Source of the DNA: Facilibium subflavum
GTDB taxonomy: Bacteria > Pseudomonadota > Gammaproteobacteria > Francisellales > Francisellaceae
Direction: 5' to 3'
Assembly: GCF_003574485.1 (NCBI RefSeq)
Contig: NZ_QLIT01000050.1
Location: 1 to 36,423, forward strand
Length of the DNA stretch: 36,423 nt
Part shown: piece after piece, positions 8,288-18,383 of the stretch
Layout: each line of letters starts with the position of its first letter
Numbering within the stretch: position 1 is the stretch's first letter
Position numbers and translations under genes: made by a program
Notes under the pieces: generated by a model
Seen by the model: only the letters and a program-made list of their open reading frames with translations
Told to the model about the DNA's origin: nothing
Databases searched by the model: none

Positions 8288-8651
8288 GATTCTCCTCCAG
8301 TTGATGTGACGTTGGATTAATTAAAAGCTTACCTATTATGCACTTATGTGTCTTTGTTCTCTGTAACATATTGCGTTTTATAAAGGGTATTTTTAGATCC
8401 GTTTATCATGTAATCGTAATCAAGAAAGTTAAATTCAGATATAGAAAAATAATCTTATATTCTCTATTTCCATCATTTTGAATGTCTTAGACCATTTGCA
8501 AAATGGCTTACGAATACGATTAGCTCCTTGCTGCTTTTCCCGGGTTAGTTGATACTTAAGCGTCAGGTGCTATCTTTAAAAATAATACTTGACCTTTACC
8601 TTAAGGTTAAGCTTATGCTAGATAATTAATAAAAAACAAATGGGTGTTATT
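8288..8651. other. Divergent intergenic region between the esterase and the copper regulator
   Basis: This stretch of about 360 bases holds the upstream sequence of the minus-strand esterase gene at its left end and the MerR-type promoter at 8589-8619. No reading frame with a ribosome binding site or RNA gene is seen in 8340-8588. Confidence 0.5.
8589..8619 (+). promoter_or_regulatory. MerR-type promoter and operator of the copper-efflux operon
   Basis: The -35 box TTGACC (8589-8594) and -10 box TATGCT (8614-8619) are separated by 19 bases, the over-long spacer diagnostic of MerR-regulated promoters. The spacer carries a near-perfect palindrome (8594-8611, CTTTACCTTAAGGTTAAG, one mismatched pair) centred between the boxes. 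Transcription would start near 8626, about 26 bases before the regulator gene, so the regulator-ATPase pair is probably autoregulated and copper-induced. Confidence 0.85.
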
Positions 8652-9071
8652 ATGCTTCAAATCGGTGAAGTTGCTAAAAAAATGGCAATTACAACGGTTG
8701 CCATTCGCCATTATGAGAAACTGGGTTTGATCCGTTCAAATCGAGGAATAAATGATTATCGCTTGTATGATGAGCACGCAGTTGCGCGATTAAAATTTAT
8801 TGAAAATGCGAAAAAGGTTGGTTTAACACTATCACAGATAAAATCACTATTGGATCTGGAAGGGCAGCCAACAAGTTTTCGTGTTAAAAATACGATTGAA
8901 AAAAAACGTCTTGAGATTAAGGCAAAGATAAAGGCATTACAAGAGATCTATTACGTACTAGATGCATGGGATAAAGCTTGTGATGGGGCAATGCCAACTA
9001 GCCAGTGCCCGATTTTGGCACAGTTATACCAAGATAATCAAAAGGATACAGGTGATAGCAATGCGCAGTGA
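8652..9071 (+). CDS. MerR family regulator, CueR-like (copper-responsive)
   Basis: This 139-residue transcription activator has an N-terminal winged helix (MLQIGEVAKKM...VAIRHYEKLGLI), a dimerisation coiled coil over about residues 75-110, and a metal-binding loop with two cysteines (CDGAMPTSQCPIL). In CueR-type sensors two loop cysteines bind Cu(I); spacing here is nine positions rather than eight. The ATG at 8652 is chosen because MLQIGE is the usual family start and GGGTG precedes it; an in-frame ATG at 8640 has no ribosome binding site. It overlaps copA by 11 bases and sits directly behind its own 19-bp-spacer promoter, so it most likely controls copA. Confidence 0.85.
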   Translation: MLQIGEVAKKMAITTVAIRHYEKLGLIRSNRGINDYRLYDEHAVARLKFIENAKKVGLTLSQIKSLLDLEGQPTSFRVKNTIEKKRLEIKAKIKALQEIYYVLDAWDKACDGAMPTSQCPILAQLYQDNQKDTGDSNAQ

Positions 9072-11286
9072 AAATACACATTTTACATTTAAACTACACA
9101 ACGTCTCGTGCGCCAGTTGTGTCAAGCATATTGAAAAAGCACTTGATAAGGAAAATATTGATCAGGTGGCAGTTAATTTTGCACAACGAACGCTTGAAGT
9201 AGACACGAGTTTACCTGCTGATGATATTATTAAAATATTGAAAAAAGCAGGATATGAAGCAACAAGACAAGATGAGGAAAATAATCACCATGACCACCAT
9301 GGTTCACATACCGATAAAAAGCAGCTAGAAAAACAACTTGCAAAAGTGATTATTTCAGGTGCTTTAGGTGTTATAATGCTTGTGCTTGCCTGGTTGCCAT
9401 CAACACCTGGCTTAATGGATACTTCTGGGTATGTTTTTTGGCTTGTTATGGCGTTAATCACAACAATAGCATTGTTTTATTCGGCAAGTCATATTTATAA
9501 GGGGGCATATAAGGCTTTATTAAAACTTACCTCCACAATGGATACCTTGATTGCAGTTGGGACATTGGCGGCATGGGGCTATTCGATTGTTGTTATACTT
9601 TGGCCAGGGTTGTTTCCAGATAATGCGCGTGAGATATATTTTGATGCGGCATTGATTATTGTGGCATTGGTGAATTTGGGTAGTCTTTTGGAGAGTAAAG
9701 CACGTGGTAAAACATCACAAGCAATTGAAAAACTTATCGCCTTACAACCTAAAACCGCTGTGAGAATCAATGATGATGGTCAAGAAGAAAAGGTGGAAAT
9801 TAAAGCGATTAAGCTCAAAGATAAGATAAAAGTGCGTCCAGGTGAAAATATTGCCGTAGATGGTGTTGTTATAGAGGGGCATTCCTACGTTGATGAGTCG
9901 ATGTTAACGGGAGAGCCTGTTCCTGTGGCTAAAAAAGAGAAAAGTGAAGTGTTTGCAGGGACTTTAAATAAAAAAGGCAGCTTCGTATTTGAAGTTAAAA
10001 AAATCGGCAAGGAAACGGCATTATCCAATATTATTGATTTGGTGCAAAAGGCGCAAGCAACCAAACCACCCATTGCACGCCTGGCTGATACTGTTGCTGC
10101 CTATTTCGTGCCTGCTGTTTTAATGATCGCAATTATCACCGCACTTATTTGGATTTATTTTGGATTCTCAGCAGCCTTTGTTTTGGTGGCAAGTGTTAGT
10201 GTATTGGTGATTGCCTGCCCATGTGCGCTTGGTCTTGCAACGCCTATTTCTGTGATTGTTGGAATGGGGCGTGCTGCACAAAGTGCTATTTTGATTCGTG
10301 ATGGCCAGGCATTGCAGGTTGCCAGTAAAATCGACACAATTATTTTAGATAAGACTGGTACGATTACGAAAGGAGCACCTGAGGTTGTTGATACCATCGA
10401 GGCTTCTCAGGTATCAAAAGAAGCTATTTTAAAAGTGGCCGCTTCACTTGAGCAATATTCTGAGCATCCTCTAGCACAAGCGATCGTCAAAAAAGCGCAA
10501 TCAATGTCTATTGCAATTGAAAAAGCAAAGGATTTTGAATCTGAAAGTGGGTTTGGTGTAAAGGGTGTGCTTCATGGAGAACCAGTATATTTAGGTAATA
10601 AGGCATGGCTTGAGAAAAATAATATTCAGCCTGGTAACTTAGCGCAAAAGGCAGAAGCGTTTGCCAGTCATGCACAAACGCCAATTTATGTTGCCAAAGA
10701 TGGCAAGGTGTTGGGTATTATTGCAATAGCAGATCCAGTAAAAGAAGATGCTAAGAAAAGCATTAAGGTGATGCAAAATCTTGGTATTCAGGTAATGATG
10801 ATTACAGGGGATATAAAAGGCACGGCTTTGGCTATTGCAAAAGAAGTTGGCATTGATCAGGTAATTGCTGATGTCTTGCCTGCTGATAAAGCCAAAGAGA
10901 TCGAGAAACTACAGCAAAAGGGGCAGCTAGTTGCCATGGTTGGTGATGGTATAAATGACGCCCCGGCCTTAGCGCAATCAGATATTGGTTTTGCGATTGG
11001 CAGTGGTACAGATGTTGCAATTCAAAGTGCAAAAGTTACCTTAATGCAAAACTCTTTAATGGGCGTAAGCCAGGCGGTTGCTGTATCAAAAGCCACGATG
11101 CGTAATATCAAGCAAAACCTATTTGGCGCCTTTATTTATAATATTATTGGGATTCCAATTGCAGCTGGGGTTTTGTTTCCTGTTATGGGGATATTATTAA
11201 GTCCAATGATTGCCGGTGCTGCAATGGCAGCTTCTTCCTTAACTGTCGTGTTAAATGCCAATCGCTTACGTATTAAAAAAATCTAA
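9061..11286 (+). CDS. copA: P1B-type Cu(I)-exporting ATPase CopA
   Basis: This 741-residue inner-membrane ATPase exports Cu(I) from the cytoplasm. One N-terminal heavy-metal domain carries C17-A-S-C20. A His-rich linker (NHHDHHGSH, about residues 78-86) follows. The transmembrane metal site is CPC at 386-388 and the phosphorylated Asp is D430 in DKTGT. The nucleotide-binding Ser-Glu-His-Pro (SEHPLAQAI), GDGINDAPAL and the last-helix MAASS motif mark the copper-specific P1B-1 subclass. The start at 9061 gives the usual length and overlaps the regulator's end, implying translational coupling; a longer in-frame upstream start would lie inside the regulator gene. The stop overlaps the convergent lipoprotein gene by four bases. 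Confidence 0.93.
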   Translation: MRSENTHFTFKLHNVSCASCVKHIEKALDKENIDQVAVNFAQRTLEVDTSLPADDIIKILKKAGYEATRQDEENNHHDHHGSHTDKKQLEKQLAKVIISGALGVIMLVLAWLPSTPGLMDTSGYVFWLVMALITTIALFYSASHIYKGAYKALLKLTSTMDTLIAVGTLAAWGYSIVVILWPGLFPDNAREIYFDAALIIVALVNLGSLLESKARGKTSQAIEKLIALQPKTAVRINDDGQEEKVEIKAIKLKDKIKVRPGENIAVDGVVIEGHSYVDESMLTGEPVPVAKKEKSEVFAGTLNKKGSFVFEVKKIGKETALSNIIDLVQKAQATKPPIARLADTVAAYFVPAVLMIAIITALIWIYFGFSAAFVLVASVSVLVIACPCALGLATPISVIVGMGRAAQSAILIRDGQALQVASKIDTIILDKTGTITKGAPEVVDTIEASQVSKEAILKVAASLEQYSEHPLAQAIVKKAQSMSIAIEKAKDFESESGFGVKGVLHGEPVYLGNKAWLEKNNIQPGNLAQKAEAFASHAQTPIYVAKDGKVLGIIAIADPVKEDAKKSIKVMQNLGIQVMMITGDIKGTALAIAKEVGIDQVIADVLPADKAKEIEKLQQKGQLVAMVGDGINDAPALAQSDIGFAIGSGTDVAIQSAKVTLMQNSLMGVSQAVAVSKATMRNIKQNLFGAFIYNIIGIPIAAGVLFPVMGILLSPMIAGAAMAASSLTVVLNANRLRIKKI

Positions 11287-11951
11287 GTACTATGAGGTGC
11301 TTTTAAGCTGCGTGAAAGCCATTGGCCAACATTTGATACAAGCTTATTGGACAGGGTATTGGCACTATCTGCAAAAGATGCTGCACTGGCTTTACTTGGT
11401 GTTTGCAGTCGAAAGGTTTTGCTGTCAATAATTTTCCCAGTTGCAGCGTTTGTCAGTGTGTAGGTAACAGAAAGAAAGACAATTGGCTCAGCACCTTGTT
11501 GAGCCTTTTGTATGAGCTGGTTTAAATTACCTGTTAAGCGATAATCAGCATAACCAATAAAATTACTTGAGACAACGTTTCCAAATTGATGATCATTCAG
11601 TAAATATTGAGTAAGTGTTTGTGTTAGCATTTGATTAGGAGAAGATATCCATTGACTTTGCTCATAAGATGATAATTGGTATGGTGTTTGCCGATAATAC
11701 ATATTACTTTGGCTATAAGGCTGGTTTGCCGTTAAAGTTGTGATAAATAAGGTGTATTTTGATGATGCCTGAGTCGTGTTTTGAGCGGTACTTTCGCTGC
11801 TTTTGGTGGCGTTTTGGTCCAAGTTTGCACTTATTTGATAGTAATGTATTGGTGGTGTGTTAACCGGTGATAATAAACCACTACAGCCAGCTAAACTAAT
11901 TGCAAGGCCAGGTATGGCGAAATAAAAAAATAAGCGCTTATATTTACTCAT
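11283..11951 (-). CDS. PqiC-like auxiliary lipoprotein of an MCE transport system
   Basis: This 222-residue lipoprotein has a signal peptide ending in LAGC (Cys23) and a mature domain beginning PIHYYQISA. This matches the ABC-type transport auxiliary (PqiC/DUF330-like) family, whose members sit on the inner face of the outer membrane and receive the MCE tunnel. It is the last gene of a four-gene minus-strand operon and overlaps the MlaD-type gene by eight bases; AGGAG lies just upstream of its ATG. It replaces the periplasmic MlaC shuttle of the E. coli Mla system, suggesting a tunnel-type arrangement. The family is inferred from position plus sequence. Confidence 0.8.
   Translation of the reverse strand: MSKYKRLFFYFAIPGLAISLAGCSGLLSPVNTPPIHYYQISANLDQNATKSSESTAQNTTQASSKYTLFITTLTANQPYSQSNMYYRQTPYQLSSYEQSQWISSPNQMLTQTLTQYLLNDHQFGNVVSSNFIGYADYRLTGNLNQLIQKAQQGAEPIVFLSVTYTLTNAATGKIIDSKTFRLQTPSKASAASFADSANTLSNKLVSNVGQWLSRSLKAPHST
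11285..11302. terminator. Possible bidirectional hairpin at the copA / lipoprotein junction
   Basis: AAGTAC (11285-11290) and GTGCTT (11297-11302) can form a short stem with one G-U pair, over the overlapping stop codons of copA and the convergent lipoprotein gene. TTT follows on the plus side and a T-rich stretch on the minus side. The stem is short, so support is weak. Confidence 0.25.
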
Positions 11952-12789
11952 TGACAGCTCCTGGTTTATGTTGTGCTTTGCCGCGAATCAAAGCAGATGG
12001 ATTTTGATTAAGTGTTTGAAGTAATTTAGTGAATTCAATCATGCCTTGGTCTACATCGCTCAAAGTTTGATGCATTTGCGGCAGTAAGACGTTATTAACC
12101 GCTTGCAGTGTTTGATTTTGCAGTGTTTGAGAGATCATATTTACCTGTTTAGAAGTTCCGGCGATAGACTGACTTGCTTTGTTAATGCTATCCATAATGC
12201 TATCAAGTTTTTTACTGCTTTTGGCAAAGTTAGCTGAAATAGATTGTAGATTGGCAATAATCTCATTGAAGTTTTTAACATTGTCATCTGAGACAACCTG
12301 GTTTATTCGTGTTGCAATCTTTGTGATTTGTGTCGCAACAAGGCTCATTTGATCAACAATATTTGTTAGAAATGAGGCCTTTGTCTGTATTTCAGGGTAG
12401 GGTGGCTTATCTTTAGGCGGCATTAACGTGGTGGGCTTTTTACCTTTAAGAGACAGGCTAATATATACCTGGCCTGTGATTCCTTGTGGTACTAAGCTTG
12501 CATAAGTATTCGTGAAAATAGGAATACCCTGTTGGATTTGCATGGTGACAATCACCGTACTTGGGTTTTTTCTGTCAATTTCAATGCTTTGCACTTTTCC
12601 AATACCAACACCATTATAGTTTATGGGGGCGTTGACATTAAGGCCGTTAACAGATTCATGAAAGTGTGCGGTATAGATATTATACTTTGTGTTCTTAAGG
12701 CCAAAAGCAAGCCAAAAGCCGATAAAAATCATTGCTGCTGTGATAAGGATAATAAATAATCCTACGATAAAATATCGATTATTTTTCAT
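11944..12789 (-). CDS. mlaD: MCE domain protein, MlaD-like lipid-binding subunit
   Basis: This 281-residue subunit is anchored by one N-terminal transmembrane helix (residues 6-28). The MCE domain over about 38-118 contains FHESVNGLNVNAPINYNGVGIGKVQSI in pieces. From about 135 to 255 it is helical with repeated Ser/Asn/Gln-rich heptads, as in MCE proteins whose C-terminal helices form a periplasmic barrel or tunnel. Six such chains normally form a ring on the permease-ATPase core and bind phospholipid. A ribosome binding site (AAGGA) precedes the ATG, which overlaps the ATPase gene by 11 bases. Substrate, presumably phospholipid, is inferred. Confidence 0.88.
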   Translation of the reverse strand: MKNNRYFIVGLFIILITAAMIFIGFWLAFGLKNTKYNIYTAHFHESVNGLNVNAPINYNGVGIGKVQSIEIDRKNPSTVIVTMQIQQGIPIFTNTYASLVPQGITGQVYISLSLKGKKPTTLMPPKDKPPYPEIQTKASFLTNIVDQMSLVATQITKIATRINQVVSDDNVKNFNEIIANLQSISANFAKSSKKLDSIMDSINKASQSIAGTSKQVNMISQTLQNQTLQAVNNVLLPQMHQTLSDVDQGMIEFTKLLQTLNQNPSALIRGKAQHKPGAVNE

Positions 12790-13588
12790 TCTTTTTTCCT
12801 TGTGCTATGCTGTGTTGGCCATGTTCTTGTCCACCATGGAAAAAATTTTTTAAACTTTCATATTGTGTGAGTTTAGCAACTTTTTCTAAGCTGTCATGCA
12901 CTAGAACCTTCATTTGGTCAATATAAACAATATCATTGACGATGCGCCAAATACTTTCTAATTCATGTGTGATCATGATAATTGAAAGGTTTAGATCTGC
13001 TTTAAGCTGTAGAATCAGCTCATCCAGTTTCTTGGATGAATAAGGATCAAGTCCTGCAGAAGGTTCATCCAGAAAAACGATATCCGGGTCAAGTGCTAAA
13101 GTTCGGGCCAAAGCGACCCTTTTTAGCATGCCACCGCTAAGCTCTGATGGATAACGATCAAAGGCTTTTTCATCAAGGCCAACCATTTTAAGCTTTAAAC
13201 GTGCCAAATCAATCATGACTTCTCGCGAAAAACCAGTATATTCTTGTAATGGAAAGATAACATTATCCAGCGCAGTCAAGGCACTAAAAAGCGCACCACT
13301 TTGAAACATCATGCCCATTTTGCTGGCAAAGTAGCGCCGTTTTGGTTCATCGTAATATAGGTTTGAGATTTTCTGTCCCAAAAGATAGATTTCTCCCTCA
13401 GTTACAGGCTGTAACATCAGGATTTCACGGATTAAAGTGGTTTTCCCAGAACCGCTGCCACCAATAATCGCCGTAATATTGTGTGGGTAAATCGTTAAGT
13501 TGAGATTTTTATGTACCCAGGTATCATCAAAACATGTGCCTAGATCCTTGACTTCAATGATTGGCTTTATCTTTTCAGGCATTGCCAT
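12779..13588 (-). CDS. mlaF: MlaF-like ABC transporter ATPase of the MCE system
   Basis: This 269-residue ATPase powers the MCE lipid transporter from the cytoplasmic face. Walker A is GGSGSGKTT, the Q-loop is MMFQSGALFSALT (the serine-glycine-alanine-leucine form typical of MlaF/Mkl ATPases), the signature is ELSGGMLKRVALARTLA, Walker B is IVFLDEPSAGLD, and the switch His is in ITHELES. Length is normal. It starts two bases after the permease stop, with only a weak GGGA upstream, so translational coupling is likely. Confidence 0.92.
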   Translation of the reverse strand: MAMPEKIKPIIEVKDLGTCFDDTWVHKNLNLTIYPHNITAIIGGSGSGKTTLIREILMLQPVTEGEIYLLGQKISNLYYDEPKRRYFASKMGMMFQSGALFSALTALDNVIFPLQEYTGFSREVMIDLARLKLKMVGLDEKAFDRYPSELSGGMLKRVALARTLALDPDIVFLDEPSAGLDPYSSKKLDELILQLKADLNLSIIMITHELESIWRIVNDIVYIDQMKVLVHDSLEKVAKLTQYESLKNFFHGGQEHGQHSIAQGKKNEK

Positions 13589-13590
13589 AA

Positions 13591-14709
13591 CTATATCCCA
13601 ATACTGCTAAATAAAATAGAAAACAACGCATCTACGACAATAATCAAGAAGATAGCATAGACCACACTTTTTGTTGTTTCTCTTCCAATACTTAATGAGT
13701 CATTTTTTACAACCATACCGCGGTAACAGCCAACAAAGCCAATAATAACAGCAAAAAAGGGTGCTTTAATAAGGCCAATCAGGTAGTTATTAAAGGGCAC
13801 TGCAATGCTAAAGCGCTGTATGAATTCATAAAAAGAGATACCTAATGACATCTTGGCCATGATCATGCCACCAATACAGCTGACGATATCTGCAATAACG
13901 ATTAAAAGCGGTAAAGAGATAGTCATGCCAACAATCCTTGGGACAACAAGGCGCTTTATTGGACTTATCCCAAACGTTTTCAATGCGTCAATTTCCTGTT
14001 GGACTTTCATTGAGCCAATTTCAGCAGTAAAAGAGGAAGCCGATCTTCCTGCTACGATGATGGCAGTAATTAAAGGTGCAAATTCGCGCAGTAAAGAAAT
14101 ACCAAGAAGGTCAACCACAAAAATATTTGCACCATACATTTTAAGTTGTGAGCCAATTTGATAGCAAAGTACAACACCAATTAAAAAACAAAGTAACGCA
14201 ACGATACCAATTGCCTTGACACCTGTTTGTTCGATGATGTCAAATAAAAGGCGCCATTTCGTGGAAAAAGGGGTTCGAATAATTTGTAAATAGCTTAAAA
14301 CGGTCTCGCCAATAAATGCGATTAAGTTTTTGCTATCTTTGATGTATTCTGTGGTATTCTCGCCAATTTGATAGACTTTTTCAAATGTGTTTAATGGGCG
14401 AAGCTTTATATCACCATTCGTGTAGTTGTTCTTAATAAGTGTCAGAAGGCTTAGCTGTTCTGGGTGGTGTTGAATGGTTGTAATATTAAAGGTCGTTTGT
14501 AATTTATAAATAAAATACGCACCAGCCATATCAAGGGAAGTAACCCCAAGAATATTGATATCTGATAATGACGTTTTGCTTGCCATAAGGTTTGAAAGTT
14601 TTTTTTGTTCAATTGACTGCCAGCGCCATAAACCAGTTAGATAAAGGCATTGATCTTTAATATAAAAATCGGCAACACCACCAAACATCTCTTTCCTATC
14701 ATGGTGCAT
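13591..14709 (-). CDS. mlaE: MlaE-like permease with fused N-terminal STAS domain
   Basis: This 372-residue inner-membrane permease is the first gene of the MCE operon. Residues about 1-105 form a soluble STAS-like domain (LWRWQSIEQKKLSNL...LGVTSLDMAGAYFIYKLQ). Residues about 130-372 are the MlaE/DUF140 permease (VLCYQIGSQLKMYGA, APLITAIIVAGRSASSFTAEIGSMKVQQEIDA in pieces). The first part therefore corresponds to E. coli MlaB, here fused to MlaE, so no separate mlaB is needed. AAGGA lies five bases before the ATG at 14709. Later genes overlap or abut, so the operon is tight. Confidence 0.9.
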   Translation of the reverse strand: MHHDRKEMFGGVADFYIKDQCLYLTGLWRWQSIEQKKLSNLMASKTSLSDINILGVTSLDMAGAYFIYKLQTTFNITTIQHHPEQLSLLTLIKNNYTNGDIKLRPLNTFEKVYQIGENTTEYIKDSKNLIAFIGETVLSYLQIIRTPFSTKWRLLFDIIEQTGVKAIGIVALLCFLIGVVLCYQIGSQLKMYGANIFVVDLLGISLLREFAPLITAIIVAGRSASSFTAEIGSMKVQQEIDALKTFGISPIKRLVVPRIVGMTISLPLLIVIADIVSCIGGMIMAKMSLGISFYEFIQRFSIAVPFNNYLIGLIKAPFFAVIIGFVGCYRGMVVKNDSLSIGRETTKSVVYAIFLIIVVDALFSILFSSIGI

Positions 14710-14932
14710 AAGTTTCCTTGTGTTATGATTATAATCTTTATCTACACAAAATAATAGGCAAAAATTGGTGGCTTTTCAAGGCATCAAAGCAGCACCACAG
14801 GTATAAATGTAATAACATCTATCTCAGCATCAAGACTTTTTGATGAATCCAGCAGTTTGTGCTTTTTTTTGTATGTAAACAGGCGTAGAATGTTCACCAG
14901 CAAGTTTGCGTGAAAATAGACTAAAAAAACCA

Positions 14933-16267
14933 ATGAAATACTTTAATCTAAAAGCACTTAAAAAAGATAAACTGTTTACCGAATCACGCAAATTAATGTC
15001 TTTTTCATTATGGAGAAGGCGCTTGATCTTTTGGGGTGGTGCTATTTTGGTTGGTATCATCTGTGTGTTATTTGCTTATTTATGTGATAGTGTCAACGAC
15101 AGCTTTAATGAATTAAGTCAATTACATCCTTTTTGGCCGCTCTTTATTACGCCAATTGGCTTTATGGTGATTATTTATTTGCTCAAAAATTACTTTGATG
15201 GTGCCGAAGGCAGTGGTATTCCACAGGTTATGGCGGCATTGAAAGTAAAAAATATGTATCGCCGCAGTAAGTTAGTATCCATTAAAATTGCCCTGGGAAA
15301 ATTTATGTTAACTGCCATGGGTTTTTTAAGTGGCGCATCTATTGGTCGTGAGGGACCAACGATACAATTAAGTGCAGCGGTGATGCACTTTTTGGGCCGC
15401 CTTGAAAAGTTTAATCGAGAAGATACTGAGCGCGGGCTTTTACTTGCAGGTGGTGCCGCCGGGATTGCTGCAGCATTTAATGCACCATTGGCTGGTGTTG
15501 TTTTTGCCATTGAAGAATTGGCAGGCTCTTTTGATAAAGGTATAACCGGTACCATGATTACAACAGTTGTGCTGTGTGGTTTTGTTTCATTGGAGGTAAT
15601 GGGAAATTATGCTTATTTTGGTGCAAGCTCAGCAACATTAGATATTTTACATGGTGGCTGGTTTGTCATTTTGGTTGTTTCCCTTGTTTGTGGTTTTTTA
15701 GGCGGTGTTTTTAGTAAGCTATTATTAACCGTTTCAGCAGCCGGTATGCATCTTATGCGCCAAAATCCGGTGATATTTGCGGGTGTGATTGGTTTGGTTG
15801 TTGCCATTATTGGCTTTTTCACACATGGGGCAATTTATGGTAGTGGCAAAGAAATTGCGGTAGATCTGCTTAATGGCCATGACACCGGGACATCCGTGTT
15901 TTTTGGCTTTTGGAAAATGATTGCAACCTTATTGTCCTTTATCAGTGGTATCCCAGGTGGAATATTTGCACCTTCATTATCTGCTGGGGCTGGATTTGGC
16001 CATATGATGAGCCAGTTTTTTGCTTCTCATTATGCCAGTGCGATTATCTTAATCGGCACGGTTTCTTACTTCTCAGGTGTTGTCCAAAGCCCGATTACCT
16101 GTTTTATTATCGTATCTGAGATGACAAGAAATGTATCCACAGGGATGCTACTGCCTATTATGCTTGCGGCTTTATTGGGAACAGCTGCATCAAGGCTTAT
16201 TTGTAAAGAGCCGATTTATCACTGCTTGTCATTACGTTATCTGGATAAATTGAAAGCACATCGGTGA
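14933..16267 (+). CDS. clcA: ClC family chloride/proton antiporter
   Basis: This 444-residue membrane protein exchanges chloride for protons and may assist acid tolerance. All three selectivity segments are present: [15 protein letters not shown] (with the gating Glu) and [16 protein letters not shown] keeps the second, internal proton-pathway Glu, so an antiporter is more likely than a channel. There are no C-terminal CBS domains, as in short bacterial ClC proteins. The ATG at 14933 begins MKYFNLKAL; an in-frame TTG at 14906 gives nine more residues. Neither has a good ribosome binding site, so the start is uncertain. It is divergent from the MCE operon across about 220 bases. Confidence 0.9.
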   Translation: MKYFNLKALKKDKLFTESRKLMSFSLWRRRLIFWGGAILVGIICVLFAYLCDSVNDSFNELSQLHPFWPLFITPIGFMVIIYLLKNYFDGAEGSGIPQVMAALKVKNMYRRSKLVSIKIALGKFMLTAMGFLSGASIGREGPTIQLSAAVMHFLGRLEKFNREDTERGLLLAGGAAGIAAAFNAPLAGVVFAIEELAGSFDKGITGTMITTVVLCGFVSLEVMGNYAYFGASSATLDILHGGWFVILVVSLVCGFLGGVFSKLLLTVSAAGMHLMRQNPVIFAGVIGLVVAIIGFFTHGAIYGSGKEIAVDLLNGHDTGTSVFFGFWKMIATLLSFISGIPGGIFAPSLSAGAGFGHMMSQFFASHYASAIILIGTVSYFSGVVQSPITCFIIVSEMTRNVSTGMLLPIMLAALLGTAASRLICKEPIYHCLSLRYLDKLKAHR

Positions 16268-16358
16268 TTATCTAATAAGTTCGGCACAACCTGCGCTGAC
16301 ATTTAATTTGCCATGTGGTAAACTCTTTGGCGTTAAAAACCTAACTTCAGGATATTGT

Positions 16359-18383
16359 ATGAGCTTAGATCAAAAACAGCTTGCAAATGCAATTCGTTTT
16401 CTTTCTATGGATGCAGTGCAAAAAGCAAAATCAGGCCATCCAGGCATGCCAATGGGCATGGCAGATATTGCAACTGTGCTATGGCGTAATTATTTACAGC
16501 ATAACCCTAAAAACCCCAACTGGATGAACCGGGATCGATTTATTTTATCTAATGGTCATGGCTCCATGCTTTTATATTCGCTATTACACTTAAGTGGGTA
16601 TGGGTTGACGATTGATGATTTGAAAAATTTCAGACAGTTACATGCCAAAACACCAGGCCATCCAGAGTATGGTTATGCACCGGGTGTGGAAACAACAACA
16701 GGGCCGTTAGGACAAGGGCTGGCCAATGCAGTTGGTATGGCTTTGGCAGAGAAAGTGTTAAGCAGCACATTTAATCAGTCTGATATTGAATTAATCGACC
16801 ATTACACCTATGTCTTTATTGGCGATGGCTGTCTTATGGAGGGGGTTTCTCATGAGGTAAGCTCATTGGCTGGGACCTTGAAGTTAGGAAAGCTTATTGC
16901 CTTTTGGGATGATAATAATATCTCGATTGATGGTGATACAAGTGGGTGGTTTACTGAGAATGTTGCAAAGCGATATGAAGCATATGGCTGGCATGTGATT
17001 CAAAATGTTGATGGTCATGATACGGTACAGGTGGATCAGGCGATTGCAAAAGCCCGGGCATTAACGGATAAACCAACACTTATCTGCTGTAAAACAAAAA
17101 TTGGTTTTGGCTCACCAAATAAAGTTGGTACACACGGTGTGCATGGTGCACCATTGGGTGATGATGAGATTGCTAAGACGCGAGAAGCATTAAATTGGCC
17201 TTATAAGCCATTTGAGATTTCCAAAGAAATCTATCAGGCATGGGATCATTGCCAAAAAGGACAAGCAGATGAGCAATCATGGCTTTATAAATGGCAGGCT
17301 TACCAAGAAGCCTATCCGCAAAAGGCTAAAGAATTACTGCGTCGATTGGATAATAAACGGCCTCAGGATTTTAATGAAGTTATTGAGAAATACCTTCAGT
17401 CACTGTTGCAGGATAAGCCTAAAGTGGCAACGAGAAAAGCATCACAGATGGCATTGGAACAAATATGTGCGATGATGCCAGAAATGTTTGGTGGTTCAGC
17501 AGATTTAACCGGCTCTAATTTAACAAACTGGTCAGGGTCAAAATGGTTAAATGCGCATGAAGTTCCTGCAAACTATTTGTCATATGGTGTGCGTGAATTT
17601 GGTATGGCAGCAATGATGAATGGCATGTCGCTTTATGGTGGTTTTAAGCCATATGGCGGGACATTTTTAGTCTTTAGTGATTATGCACGTAATGCGATTC
17701 GCATGAGTGCAATTATGAAGCAGCCTGTTGTCTATGTGATGACACATGACTCAATTGGCTTGGGTGAAGATGGGCCAACGCATCAGCCAATTGAGCATTT
17801 GCCTAGTTTGCGTGTGATGCCAAACTTATATGTTTGGCGACCGGCTGATAGTGTTGAGACCGCTATTGCCTGGCAGTGTGCATTACAGGAAAATCATGCG
17901 CCAAGTGTGCTTGCTTTATCACGCCAGGGCTTGCCAACAATTGTTGATGATGACGAAAAAGTACAAGCAATTAAAAAAGGTGGCTATGTCTTACAAAGGG
18001 CCAAAAACCCAGTGTTAACAATGATAGGTACAGGATCAGAAGTTTCTATTTTGTGCGAGGCTGCTAAGATTTTATTAAAAGAAGGTATTGCAGTTAATGT
18101 TGTATCAATGCCTTGTGTTGAGAAGTTCCTTATGCAAAAAACTTCATATAAAGCAGGGGTTGTACCACAAGATATTCCCGTATTAGTTATGGAGGCAGCA
18201 CAGCCTGATCTTTGGTATCGTTTGTTGCCTAAGGCCGGTGGAGAGATTATTGGGATGACAGGCTTTGGTGAATCAGCGCCAGCAGATCAGCTTTACCAAT
18301 ATTTTGGCTTGACGGTTGAAAATGCCGTTGCCAAGGCTAAAAAGCTTTTATGTGTCACTGAGGAAAATCAGGTGGTCGTATAA
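16359..18383 (+). CDS. tkt: Transketolase
   Basis: This 674-residue thiamine-diphosphate enzyme of the non-oxidative pentose phosphate pathway transfers two-carbon units between sugar phosphates. Conserved pieces include [26 protein letters not shown], the ThDP site [12 protein letters not shown], and [15 protein letters not shown] in the pyrimidine domain. The ATG at 16359 is chosen because CAGGA lies eight bases upstream and [16 protein letters not shown] is the normal family start; the longer frame lacks these. It is the first gene of the carbon-metabolism block. A 190-base gap separates it from gapA, so gapA probably also has its own promoter. Confidence 0.95.
   Translation: MSLDQKQLANAIRFLSMDAVQKAKSGHPGMPMGMADIATVLWRNYLQHNPKNPNWMNRDRFILSNGHGSMLLYSLLHLSGYGLTIDDLKNFRQLHAKTPGHPEYGYAPGVETTTGPLGQGLANAVGMALAEKVLSSTFNQSDIELIDHYTYVFIGDGCLMEGVSHEVSSLAGTLKLGKLIAFWDDNNISIDGDTSGWFTENVAKRYEAYGWHVIQNVDGHDTVQVDQAIAKARALTDKPTLICCKTKIGFGSPNKVGTHGVHGAPLGDDEIAKTREALNWPYKPFEISKEIYQAWDHCQKGQADEQSWLYKWQAYQEAYPQKAKELLRRLDNKRPQDFNEVIEKYLQSLLQDKPKVATRKASQMALEQICAMMPEMFGGSADLTGSNLTNWSGSKWLNAHEVPANYLSYGVREFGMAAMMNGMSLYGGFKPYGGTFLVFSDYARNAIRMSAIMKQPVVYVMTHDSIGLGEDGPTHQPIEHLPSLRVMPNLYVWRPADSVETAIAWQCALQENHAPSVLALSRQGLPTIVDDDEKVQAIKKGGYVLQRAKNPVLTMIGTGSEVSILCEAAKILLKEGIAVNVVSMPCVEKFLMQKTSYKAGVVPQDIPVLVMEAAQPDLWYRLLPKAGGEIIGMTGFGESAPADQLYQYFGLTVENAVAKAKKLLCVTEENQVVV

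Noticed and set aside
12532-12759. Plus-strand reading frames antisense to the MCE, copA, glycolytic and other genes
   Set aside because: They lack ribosome binding sites and family similarity and lie wholly within well-supported genes in another frame.
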